Source: Arcuatula senhousia
Lineage: Eukaryota > Mollusca > Bivalvia > Mytilida > Mytilidae
Direction of reading: 5' to 3'
NCBI GenBank assembly: GCA_963971305.1
Contig: OZ020307.1
Coordinates: 53,503,702-53,567,701 of the forward strand
Length of the DNA: 64,000 bases
Shown here piece by piece: positions 1 through 11,800 of this stretch. The first letter of the stretch is position 1; each line of letters starts with the position of its first letter. The notes under the pieces are model-generated. The model searched no databases and was not told the origin of the DNA. It worked only from the letters and a program-made list of their open reading frames with translations. The position numbers and the translations under genes were made by a program.

Positions 1-354
1 TTCACATTAAGTTTTTCACATGAATATCACGTTAACATTATGTGAATATCACCTGAATAAAATTTCCAAGTGTAAAGACTGTGGGCATGTAGACAGGGAA
101 ACATTTTCATAACAGTTTTCTCAGTAAAAAATGAAACTACAAAATAACATTTGAAATAGAGAGCATGATTTTCAATGCCAAAAACATTACACATATCCTA
201 AACTAATCATTTATACATTTTTTGTACCTTTATTTTTAAAAGACAACAATAAAATTCCTTTTATGATTCTGATATAAGATATATATATAACACCCACGTT
301 TTATGAATATTGTATAAGCTATCCTTATCCATCATTTCTTATGAATATTTAATA

Positions 355-565
355 TTTTTTTCACCGAACGTTTTCTAAGGTCATTATTTCAAACAATATT
401 TTTCTTTTTCTTTCTATATTGTAGGTCTCCAACAAAAATCAACTTTTACTATATTTAATGTTTTTCCGAACTTTTTCAAAGGTCATAACCTATTTTAGAA
501 ACAATATTTGTCATTTTCTTTCTATATATGTAGGTCTCCATATAAGAATCAATTTTACTATAAAC
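355..565. repeat. 109-bp tandem duplication, two copies
   Basis: The word GTAGGTCTCC occurs at 421 and again at 530. The surrounding sequence (CGAAC-TTTTC-AAGGTCAT, then a pyrimidine-rich stretch) repeats with the same 109-bp offset and roughly 80% identity. A second, shorter direct repeat (GATTTCTTTAAATGTCAGT at 569 and 600) follows immediately. Confidence 0.75.
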
Positions 566-3500
566 GATAGGGATTTCTTTAAATGTCAGTTTATAAAAAT
601 GATTTCTTTAAATGTCAGTGGTAGACCTTACCTTGGATCCTGTTTACTCAATATGATTCCATGAATTATTTCTTATGGTTGTTTATAAAGGTTAAGGTTG
701 TGGTTGAGGAAATTGTAGAAAACTCCTTCATTTGATTCCGTATTCTTCATATTTAAGCAATTTATTTCATTTCCAAGGCTAAGGCTACTGTCCTTGTAAA
801 GTTTGTTATGCTACTGTCTTATTATTTTTATGATAGTCGCAAAAGAAGCTAAGAGGTTCCTATGGGGAATTTGAATGCTGGATTTAAAAAAAAAATAGCA
901 AAGAAGTCTTAGTTCAGTTGATTCAATAGAAACCAACATTAAGAAACAGACAGCTATTGTCATGTGCCAAATCTGGTCAAGGACAACAATAAAACAAAAT
1001 CTAGGAAAAACCAACATCTATGATACCTGTACGATGAACCAGTTTCAATTCCAAAGAAACTGTTTCTTCAGCATCATCTTAAAATTGCAATACAATTGAA
1101 GCTGTTTTCACTTCACATTGAATGCCCTATGGAACAAATTACATGTATTCAGTCCCAACAGGGACAAATCATGAATTTTTCCAAATAAGGGGTTCCAGAC
1201 CAATTTAATTTGATGAAAAAACTTTAGGAAAATTACAAATTTTCTGAAGATGGTGGGGGAAATGTTCCAACTCCTGTAAAATCACCCCTGGATCCCGCCA
1301 CTTGTCCCAATAAGACAAGTCTCAGCATACTTGTCAGTCAATGAAAAACAAAAAAATGTGTCATTGAAAAAAAAATGTGAAAGTTAAAGGTTTGTAATCA
1401 ATTTATATTGCACTTCACATGTTCATTTTATCATATTGTTCTTTGCCAATTTTCAATTGCACTATTTAAGTAGGTGATTAGAGCTTCTGGAAACCTTTTG
1501 TTTAAAACTAGATAGTGTAAACATTTTAATTCACATAGTGGGTACTTTTTTTCACATTAACTAAGAGATAGTTGAAGAAGATTTAAATAGTTTCAAATTT
1601 AAATTGGTTGTAGGGCTTCAGAATTTTTCAAAATGGCTCTAAATTTTATATTATGATTCAAGCATATTGGAATCAGTTATATCATTATATCTTAAAAAAA
1701 AATAAATTGAAAAGTATACCATATTTTTTGCAAGATTGTTACTCAGTTAATATCAAGTTCTAGGAATATTTTTATGGCTTAATATTTAGGATTTCTCTCA
1801 AATTTTAAGAATTTTTTTCTTCAGTATTAACCAGCTCTATTCATAAGTTAAAAAAACAGGCTACATTTCTCAGAGGCACTTGACAGATAGATTCTCCTGG
1901 TTACAAACATTAAGCTTGCTCTTCATTGAGATAAATTTGTTTTGGCATAATACTATGAATCTCCCAGTATACATACGGTATAGAATAGCCGGGCATCGAT
2001 TTCCTTTAATATATCTGTTCATTGGATTACACCTAAATTGTGACCCGTCTTTATTTATTGCCAATGTTCGGAGTTAATGGACTAATTGTATTCACAGATA
2101 ATAATCTACATCCAATATCGAGTCTGTTATGAAATTATACGATGATACTGGTTGCGATAATATATCTTTAGAGATTTGAAACCTCATTTGTTGCTCATAA
2201 AGGAATAGAAATTGGTGAAGATTCCCTAATAGGTTAAGATTAGTGTACGACAGTAGACGAAAGTGTTGTGATTTTATTTTGATTGATTTGATCGTACCAA
2301 TGTGCTGCTGTGTTCTTTGTTTCTATGCCCTATTTACAAAAATAGGGGGCATATAGTGTTTGGTCTGTCAATCCTAATTCTTAGATTCTCTTCCAGATTT
2401 CTTGAAAATATGGGAGGGGTGGCAAATTTTTTTATACCTATTTTGATATTCTCTGCCATTTTAATGGACATTGACTAGAAATGATCATAATTTGCGTAAA
2501 ATTCAAAGTACTTTTTTTATATGGCTGAAAAAATTAAGGTGAGAGTGGGGATGAGAATCCAGGATATTTTTTATATTGGCCTTAAAAGCATTAAACTATG
2601 GCAAGCAACATCGGACATCCTTTGACTTAAAATGAGTAGTTAGCCTCTTGATCTTAGTTAAACTGAGCAAAATCTAGATTTAAGTAACTTAGACTATGAT
2701 TAAGCTTACTAAAGCAAACTATAGGGAAAAAAACATTTTGAAAAAAAAATTACTTATATATTGTTCAATATTAACAAAATCAGGTCTAATATTAGTTTGT
2801 GTCTTCAAGTCTAAGTCTACAGCTTATGTTTCTCATTGCTACAGTCCTTAATGAGATACAAATAAACTCCATTTGAACTGGGGACACTAACCTCAATTGG
2901 TATTTCTCTTGTACTATAAAAACATTGGAGGTTTCTTATAAATTTTTATTAATTAGTGGAAATCAATGAAAGATTTTCTGTTTTTCTCTCATTAATACAG
3001 ATAGTTCACTTTGCTTCAAACATTATCGTGTCTTTTTATTCTTTGCTGTTTTTTTAAGATTTAAAGGATAGATTACGTAAAAACAATGCTTTTTTTCTCT
3101 ATGACAAATAATTGGTCACATTGATTTGAAAATCATTATGCTTTACTATATCAAACATCGTACTAACATGTTTGGTTTGTGACAACCTGATATTTAGGTA
3201 AAGGGTTTTGATGTTTGATTAGTTTTGCGTGGAAAATCGATGTAAAATAATTGCCTAAAACAATACCAGTTTGATGACCAGACATTGTTTTTATATTGAC
3301 GAACTTGTAATTAGATCTATCGTACGGCTGGGTAGAGGTGATATTAAACGTAATTAGCTGAAGCTATTACGTTAATGACAAAACTTGTGCTGAAAGAATT
3401 TTAATAAAGGGAATATACATGTATCAAATAAAATTTTTCTTTGGTGACACAATTATGTACTGAAAACTTTGACTATCAGTGCTCTTTGAAACATTAAAAA

Positions 3501-4689
3501 ACCTTCCATTAAAAATCTTATGAAAATTTTATATAAACATTTCTCTCTTTTGGTGATGTATTTTTCTTTCAATGAGTCCCAAGTACTTCAAAAGCAGTAA
3601 AAAAGATTTTTTTTCATTATCGCATTTTGATTCATGTGAAATTTGGTAGGCTTTCTATTTTTAAGAGCTTGCTTAATTAAGTTTTCATACAAAATTGTGA
3701 TTTTTGAAGGAGAAAAAGTGTGTCATGATTTTAAAGTGAAATAGAAAGAAGTTTACTGCTTCAAAATTCTAACCATGAGGAATTATGTCTTCTATCTTTT
3801 GAGTGTTAAGGAATCATCATGTTTCTTTTAGGAAGATCAGAGGAGACATTTTTTAAACAGTAAAAAAAAAAACTGAATTTTCAATAAAAGTACAGGAGAC
3901 AACCAGACAACTGTATAACAAAACATCTTAGAATTTCATTACACATTTCTATTCAAATCACCCCATTACTTGAATGGTAATGTTCTAAGTCTTCAAGAGT
4001 CACAATAGCTGTAAAGTCTGAACAAGTACCATAAATTCATCGTTCCCTTGTCGCTGTGACATTGGGAACGGTGGAATGTTTGCTCCGTCTAAACAATTCT
4101 TCGGTTAATACTGTTTGCTTTCCAAGTTATTACATCACGTAACTAGTTTTTCCATTGATTGGACGGATTACTGAACTCCATTAATCAGATCGGTTCTGTA
4201 CAGGCTGATGACGTTATCAAATCGCCTTATAATGTCAATTTGCTAATAGTGAATTAATGTAGTAGTTTATTTTAAGGTATTCCTGAGGATATTCTCGATG
4301 TTATCGGAGAAAAGCAGATTTGTTACCTGGTTAATGACTATGACAAACAGTGCAACCATACGTGTAACCATGTGTCACATGACTTGTCTGATATGGAAAA
4401 AGAAAAAGATGTGGAACTCGGCAAAGATAAAAATCGTAATCCTAATAATAAAAGTAAGATTATCTTAATTCATGAACACAAGTAGAAGGAAAAGATAAAA
4501 AGATAATAAATCCCAAAAGGCAAAGAATTAAACATCAAGTCCAAAAATAAAATATAAAGCATTATAAAGGACTTATAATCCAAGGAAAAGATCAAACAAA
4601 GTGATGAAAAATATGAATTAAGTTTTATAATTTATTCATATTTTTTTCAATTTTAAATTCATGATTGTATATAAGCAATAATCAAGTAG

Positions 4690-4830
4690 TGGATCAAGTC
4701 CTATTTGTAATTTATAAAAATGAAACTTGCTCATCTTTATGTAATTAGGTTGGTCAGTTACCTACCTAAGGTTGATGGTTTACTCTGCTGTTATAACTGA
4801 CAACCCTGTTTTCCATGCCTTCAAAATCAC
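4690..4830 (+). repeat. SINE-like fragment (same family as 39650-39850)
   Basis: It shares with 39730-39820 the order GGATCAAGTCC / TTGTAATT / GTCAGTTACCT / AAGGT. The first word resembles a degenerate pol III B box. No head or clear target-site duplication is visible, so this is an old 3' fragment. Confidence 0.5.
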
Positions 4831-5320
4831 TAACACATACATACACTATCCACAACAAACAAGAACTTCCTACTCTGTTGTGCACCTGAGTTAACTTTCA
4901 ATTTTATAGGTCTCAAATTGCTGATTGCTGTAAAGTTTTGCCATTGTCCCTTAATCTTCATTTTAATAGAACTTGAATTTTTTTAATACCCCTTAAGTTT
5001 TGCCTTGATTATTTAAATGAGATGGTAATTCTTATAAATAATTCATCAACATATCGGTACATAAATGATCGGAGATTTCCATATTTGATTGAGAAAAAAC
5101 TTAAAAGGATCAAATAAATTCAGCTATGTTAGATTATAAGGCTTTGAAATCATTTACATGTTTTAATTGAAAAAAAAAAAATTAAAATGCTAATAAAAAT
5201 GTACCAGTTGAACATTTTTTATCAAAACTTTGAAGAAGGTAATGAATAGCAATTAAAATAAAAATTGCTGTGTTACTGACTAGACACTAATATTTCAAAA
5301 GATCAATGAATTAAATATAG

Positions 5321-5476
5321 CTTCTACAACGCGATCGAGTTGATTATGGAATTTCTAACATCGAGAGAAATAAATTTGATTATTTCAATGGCGAGGCTTG
5401 CCGAGCGATTTAAATATCGAATTTATTTCTCGAGATGTTAGAAATTCCATAATCATCGAGACTTAAGTTGTAGAAG
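5321..5476. repeat. Foldback (inverted-repeat) element, about 60-bp arms
   Basis: The left arm, starting CTTCTACAAC at 5321, is the near-perfect reverse complement of the right arm, 5416-5476, which ends GTTGTAGAAG. The loop is about 35 bp and GC-richer. The arms share the core ATTATGGAATTTCTAACATC. This is the structure of a MITE or foldback transposon; transcribed as intron RNA it would form a long hairpin 215 bp before the IIS1 exon. Confidence 0.85.
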
Positions 5477-5483
5477 GATTTTC

Positions 5484-5503
5484 TCTAATGTTTACAGGTA
5501 AGA
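5484..5503 (+). promoter_or_regulatory. Juxtaposed 3'/5' splice-site motif (candidate recursive splice site)
   Basis: A pyrimidine-rich run ends in TTTACAG at 5491-5497 and is followed directly by GTAAGA at 5498, matching the zero-length-exon (ratchet point) pattern CAG|GTAAG. It lies about 190 bp before the IIS1 exon. An alternative reading is a 70-nt cryptic exon 5498-5567 ending TCTAGAG|GTGAGA, open in one frame and of the right length modulo 3. I cannot choose between these or exclude chance. Confidence 0.3.
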
Positions 5504-5690
5504 AATTGCAAAAGGTCGCTCATCAATTGCACGTGCAATTACGCTGAGAACAAATTTCTCTCTAGAGGTGAGAAATATTTTTTCACAACTGGTTGAGAGG
5601 TTGATATATCGGATGAAAATTAGAGAACAAGAAAGTAACACTTTTTTTTTATTTCAATCACTATAATGACTTTTATATTATATTTTTCAG

Positions 5691-5803
5691 ATTGCTTCTC
5701 TTGGAGAGTAGAACAGTTTGTGGAACACAGATATTTTGGCTGGGGTATAATTGTAGCTATCTTTATCAACACATTGAGTATGGCTATAGAGCATCACCAC
5801 CAG
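5691..5803 (+). CDS. Cav3: Cav3 exon: IIS1 segment
   Basis: Acceptor TATTTTTCAG, donor CAG|GTAACG. The first two bases complete a codon from the upstream exon. It encodes the end of the I-II linker and IIS1, with [16 protein letters not shown] and [12 protein letters not shown], aligning with the vertebrate pattern of IVDSKYFGRGI followed by NTLSMGIEYH. Ends in phase 0. Its 3' half is duplicated twice in the following intron. Confidence 0.95.
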
Positions 5804-8800
5804 GTAACGACTATGTGTCAGGGTTGGGATCAGGAATCCGGTGGCTGGGGTATAATTGTGGCTATCTTTACACTGATTCTGGCCTTAAAGCATCACCACC
5901 AGGTAATCGAACCCCATGGTTGTTGACAGGCCCCTCAGTCTGCCTTGGTATCTATTTGTCAAATACTAATGAAATCATAAGGGTGGGCCAGGTGGAAGTG
6001 TTTTCAGCTGGTTTGTAATATTTGCTATCTTTATCAACTTAGTACTTTTATGGCCATAGAGCATCACTATCAGTCGATATAAGGTCTTCAAATACTGGAA
6101 CAGGAAGGCTGTTTAATATTAGGTTTGACTGGGTTTTAATAGACAATAAAGAAATGTGAAATAAGTGTACGTGACACAACTCAGGAAACAGCAATTTAAC
6201 AGTCAGCAGTCTTCAACATGACCAGAGGTCACTGCTCGCCATCTTGCATTGGCCCAAGACTAAAAATACAACACATGAGATTCAAAACCAATCCCTAGAT
6301 TATCAACGAAAGACCCATTTCACGACATAGAACAAAGTTTAACAACAGATAGATGACAGGACAAACAAAAGCTTTGACAAGGATTCCTGGCTTAGGACAG
6401 GCACGTATAAAATGTGGTGGGGTTAAAAAAGTTTTGGGCACAAGCTCTATATAAACACACTGCTCTTTTGTAGGAATTGACCATTCAATGCTGAATGATT
6501 AAAACTCTGCAACTCAGCTAAATGTGCTGGTACTATTAGATTATATATTTCTATTTTTAGCCTGAAGCCTTAACAGAAGCATTAGAGTACACCAACTTTT
6601 TGTTTTGTATTGTCTTTGCCATGGAAATGCTGCTCAAACTTATTGCTTATGGCCCGTTTAATTACATTAAAAATGGATTTAATGTTTTTGATGGATTTAT
6701 TGTTATATTAAGGTGAGTTAATAGTGTTAATAATGATATGAGAAGGGATGATTTTATATTAAACAACATTAATAAATAGCAATTATACCCTGCTTAAAAG
6801 AAGATAACAGTATCCTTTTGTTTTTCCTTCTATTTCGCTTTAGGGTATCAACCCCCTCCCCCAAGGGTTCTTAACAGCCTCATTGAATTTTTCAATTTTC
6901 ATGAAACTTTCATGCAATGATTGATGTAAACCTATTAAATATAAAAACTTGATTTGATTGATTATAACCCTTTGGGAGCAGGCAATATTTATGTGTTAGC
7001 TGCTGCTTACAGTTTATATATGGGGTACTTAAAAAATCTGCAATGGAACACAGCCACATTATGTCCTAGCTCTCGACCAAAGCAGAAATCAAGGTTATTT
7101 CAATCAAACAACAACAACTGTTTAGGAAATAATTTCCTGAGAATAGAAACAGACACACTAAACCATTGACAACCTTTATATAGAATAGTTAGAAATTTTC
7201 TCATTAGAGATCCAGGCATAGAGAATCTGTTTACATGCAATGGTCGTATCAATTACTGTTCTGTGGTGTCTTATATAGTAAAACCTATCCAAACAAAATC
7301 CTACATAAACTAGATTCAAAAGTCCTTCTTTATAGTTCTGTATATTTGAACCTGTATGAATAAAATCCTGTTTATACTGATAATTTTTTTAAGTCCCAAA
7401 GGGGTTCAGTTTAATTTCATCAATTTACCTATCCATAAAAATGGCTTAAATTTAGATCTATTTTTGGCTGGATTTTAGGGAGTGAAAAATCCTGGTTATA
7501 AATGGTGAGTGTGCAATGGGCGGGCAGGGCATGTGTGGATAATAAAATTGTAACACTTTTCTCAGCAACTACTAATCACAGCCACTTATATTTGGTATAT
7601 AGCATCAGGGTGGAGTCCCATAATGTGGGCCTGTCGCTCACCTACTTCCTGTTTAACAAAATCTGGCCATTTTTTACTTGTACAGATATTAAAGTAAATG
7701 TACTTCAAAACTGCATATAGAATTTACAAAGAAAGTAAAGACGTTCATAAGTTCTTAATAATCTTTTCTTTTTAAATTTTTATATTTGAACTACCTTTTT
7801 TTTCCTTTTTTAGCATTGTTAATCTTTTGTTTAATATCCCTAACACTCTTATATGTGGCCTCTAATAACATGTGCATTTAATTAAATACAATTTGAACAG
7901 AAAAAAAAACCTTAATAAATGTATCAAAATTATTAGGTTTGTCTCTCTATGTGTATACTTAATATTTCCTGATAATGTGTAGTATTTTAGTACATATACA
8001 AAGATTTCTTCAAAAAAGTTCAATCTGTCCTGATGATGCTTTGATACTGGTTTTAACATGGCCAATTTAACTAGTCCTTGGTAATGCTGCTTCTACAAAG
8101 GGATTTTTTTGCATTGAAAATTCACTTAAATAGCTAATTGCTTTTGGTTATGTAATACATATTTGCTAAAAATATTTTTTTTTATATCTAATGCATATTT
8201 GCTAACAATTTAATATGAATTGCATATTTGCTGAAACTTTAGATCTGATTTATATGATATGCAGTCCAATTGTTCTTCATCATAAAAATACCTTTGGTAA
8301 TGTTGAATTGCATTGCTGATTTAACAAATAAAAGTCATTGAAAACTAATTGATCTAGTGTTGGTAGAGATAGACATATTTAAGTACAATGTACCACTTTT
8401 TATAAGAATCATGCAAAGAGCGATTCATGGGTGGAAAGCCTACACCAATTTATTTTTGATGTGTTACTCCTACTAGCACCCTGCTTTGATCTTTTGTGCT
8501 CTTTTTCCATTTTCCAAACTAGCCCTGGTCCTGAGAGAAAAAAAATATGTAGAATGCATTGAAAAAATGTAAGAAAGGGACATAACTCTTAAAATTGTCA
8601 ATAATTTCAATAGAAACCATTGTAACAAAATGGCAAGATTTCTCCAAGGACCAGGTAGTTATGAGCAAATTGTTATACAGTCAAACCTGTCTTAAGTGAC
8701 CATTGAAGGGACAAGGTAAAAAAGGTCACATAAGACAGGTGGTCACTGAATACAGGCTTGGCATCGGTCATATTATCCATGCCAACATCTTTAGCTTTTT

Positions 8801-11800
8801 GTGTATGCCTGCAAGGTACTGAAAGGCCTAAGGGGCAAGATGATTTCAAAATTTCTGCTTCCATTTGAGGGTATATTTTTGACGGGGAAAAAAACACGGC
8901 GATTTTCGTATAATATTTCCGATTTTCTAACAACTTCCGGTTAATAAAAAGTCGCATAACAGAGGATTTATTGTTGTTTATAAACTAAAAACATGGTCGC
9001 TAGTCGCGTTAGACAGGTTGTCGCTGAATACAGGTGCAAAACATAGTAAAAACTGTTGGGGGGGCGGGAATGAATAGGGTCGCTCAAGACAGGAGGTCGT
9101 AGAATACAGGTGGTCATTAAGACAGTTTGACTGTATATATATTTCTTATTTTATATACTTTGAACTATCTTTCGTTAAAAATAAACCACTGTAGCCTTTT
9201 TATCGATGAATCATTTTTCTTCAATTTTGCATGATTCTAAGGTGGACTATGTACTTACTGTAATTCTTATCAGACCCTCTGAACATTAATGTTAAGACAA
9301 CTAAAAAATGTATACTTAAAAACCACCAAACAGCCAAAAAAAAAATACCATTGTCCATTTTTAAAATAATTTATTACAGCTTTAATTGAGAATTCCCGCT
9401 TCTATTTTTAGTGTGGTTGAACTCCTGCAGCAGGGTGAGGGCAGTGGTCTTTCAGTTCTTAGGACATTCCGTCTCCTACGTATATTGAAGGTGGTACGAT
9501 TTTTACCCGCCCTGCGTCGCCAGTTGGTCGTAATGTTGCGAACCATGGACAATGTTGCCACGTTCTTTCTGTTACTCGTTCTATTCATGTTTATTTTCAG
9601 GTAAATATTCTTTTAAACAGATATATATGATAACAGGTTATGTCTCATTTCAGACAAGACAAAACTTTTCCTTAATTATTTGCAGTAATAAGCTTATAGG
9701 ACTTGAAAATGCTTAAGAAATTGAAAAATTATTCAATACAATATTTCAAATCAATTTGTCGCTTAGACTATTGAGTTGTCCATTTTAAGGATGGTTCAGT
9801 TCACTTTCACAGAAAATCTTTATTTTGTGAGACTTATCTATCTTTTGGGAATTCTCTTCTAAGACACGGCAAATTTTTCTACGAGTTGATCATTCCAGAC
9901 ACTGTGACTTTTTATAAGGTCAAACAAACTAACACATTGACTTAATCCTTTGGGAATATTTTACTTGCAGACATCAATTTCCTTCGCCATTTCTCATTTC
10001 TAGTTTATCTTATCTGTTTTATTACTTTTTAGCTCACCTGGCCAAAGGCCATGTGAGCTTATGCCATCACTATGCGTCCGTGGTCGTCCGTCGTCGTCTG
10101 TCGTCGTCTGTCGTCCGTTAACAATTTCAAAAATCTTCTCCTCTGAAACCACTGAACCAATTTAACAGAAACTTGGCAGGAATGATATATGACATGTTGG
10201 CAACAAACGATCCTCATTTTGAAATGCTTTGATAAAAAACATGGCCGCCGTTGCTAAAAATAGACTAGGGGGGTCAGACTGCTGTTTTTGGCTTATAAAT
10301 CAAAAAGTATAAGAGATAGAGGAAATCTGAGGCCACGCTACTGATTCAGCATCAAAAGCTCTACAAAAGTCTCCATTTGGTCAAAGTTGTCAGATGACCC
10401 CTTATAGGGGTTACGGCCCCTTAAAGGTGAAAAATAGCATTTTTTCATGTTTTTGGCCTACAGAATGAAAACTATTGCAGATAGAGATTAGCTGTTGCTT
10501 GCTTAAATGTTTAGCTCATTTAGCTCTACGAAAGTCTCCATAGGGTCGAAGTTGTCAGATGACCCCTTATAGGGGTTACGGCCCCTTAAAGGTGAAAAAT
10601 AGCCACTTTTCATGTTTTTGGCCTACAGAATGAAAACTATTGCAGATATAGATTAGCTGTTGCTTGCTTAAATGTTAAGCTCATTTAGCTCTACGAAAGT
10701 CTCCATAGGGTCGAAGTTGTCAGATGACCCCTTATAGGGGTTACGGCCCTTGAAAAATAGCGTTTTTTCATGTTTTTGTCCTACAGAATGGAAACTATTG
10801 CACATAGAGATTAGCTGTTGCTTGCTTAAATGTTCAGCTCATTTAGCTCTACAAAATTCTCCATAGGGTCCAAGTTGTCAGATGAACCCTTATAGGGGTT
10901 ACGGTCCATGAAAAATAGCGATTTGATTTTTCATGTTTTTGGCCTACAGAATGAAAACTATTGCAGATAGAGATTAGCTGTTGCTTGCTTAAATGTTCAG
11001 CTCATTTAGCTGTACAAAAGTCTCCATAGGGTCGAAGTTGTCAGATGACCCCTTATAGGGGTTACGGCCCCTGAAAAAAGCGATTTTTAAGTCAGATGAC
11101 TCCTTATAGGGGTTATGGCCCCTTATAGGTGAAAAATGGTGTTTTTGGCCTATAGAATGAAAACTATTGCAGGTAGAGAAAAGCTGTTGCTTGCTTAAAT
11201 GTTCAGCTCATTTAGCTCTACAAAAGTATAGGGTCAACATCAAGACCAGGTGAGCGATTCAGGCTCCTGGGAGCCTCTTGTTTAACATAGATCGGCTTAA
11301 TAAATACTGATTGAGTTTACCACGTCCTATCGCTCCTATCAAATCGAAATAAGATTCAATCTAGATTTCCAGCGATTTCTTCGTCAGACATCTTGTCCAA
11401 AATCTTCATGACCAGAACCTTTCGTCACATGGTGACCTCGGTCTTGATTAGGTACAGAGGTCATGCAACCAATTTCCGTAGTGATGTTAAGATGTCTGTG
11501 TAGTGCGTATTTAACTTCCAAGACTTCTGTTGGAAGATTAATTTTCTGTAGTTGATGATCCAATTATGTTTTGCCTATATGTTTTATTTGTATGTAAGCG
11601 TCATGTTAGCCTAACCATGTACAAATGTCTGATAGATGATTGAGTTAAAACTAAGAAGTTATCCTTTTTGGAATCAGAGTTTTAATTTTTTTATAAAAAG
11701 AAAGAACTTTGAATGACTTTTGTGTCAAGTCTAATTATTATCTAAATTTTGAAAAAAAAAATCTGAAATTTTTATTAGTTTAATGAAGTTCAACCCAAAA

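Larger units (their letters stand above)
1..5690 (+). other. Intron of Cav3 upstream of the IIS1 exon, no coding exon recognised
   Basis: AT-rich, with only short random open frames. It should hold the intron before IIS1; the exon ending the I-II linker must lie at or beyond the left edge unless it is a very short exon I missed. It contains a 109-bp duplication, a SINE-like piece, a foldback element and a juxtaposed splice-site motif, listed separately. The stretch 620-4690 shows nothing else I can name. Confidence 0.6.

Noticed and set aside
9382..9588. Minus-strand open frame across the IIS4 exon
   Set aside because: It is the antisense shadow of the Cav3 exon; the plus frame has the S4 signature and matching splice sites.
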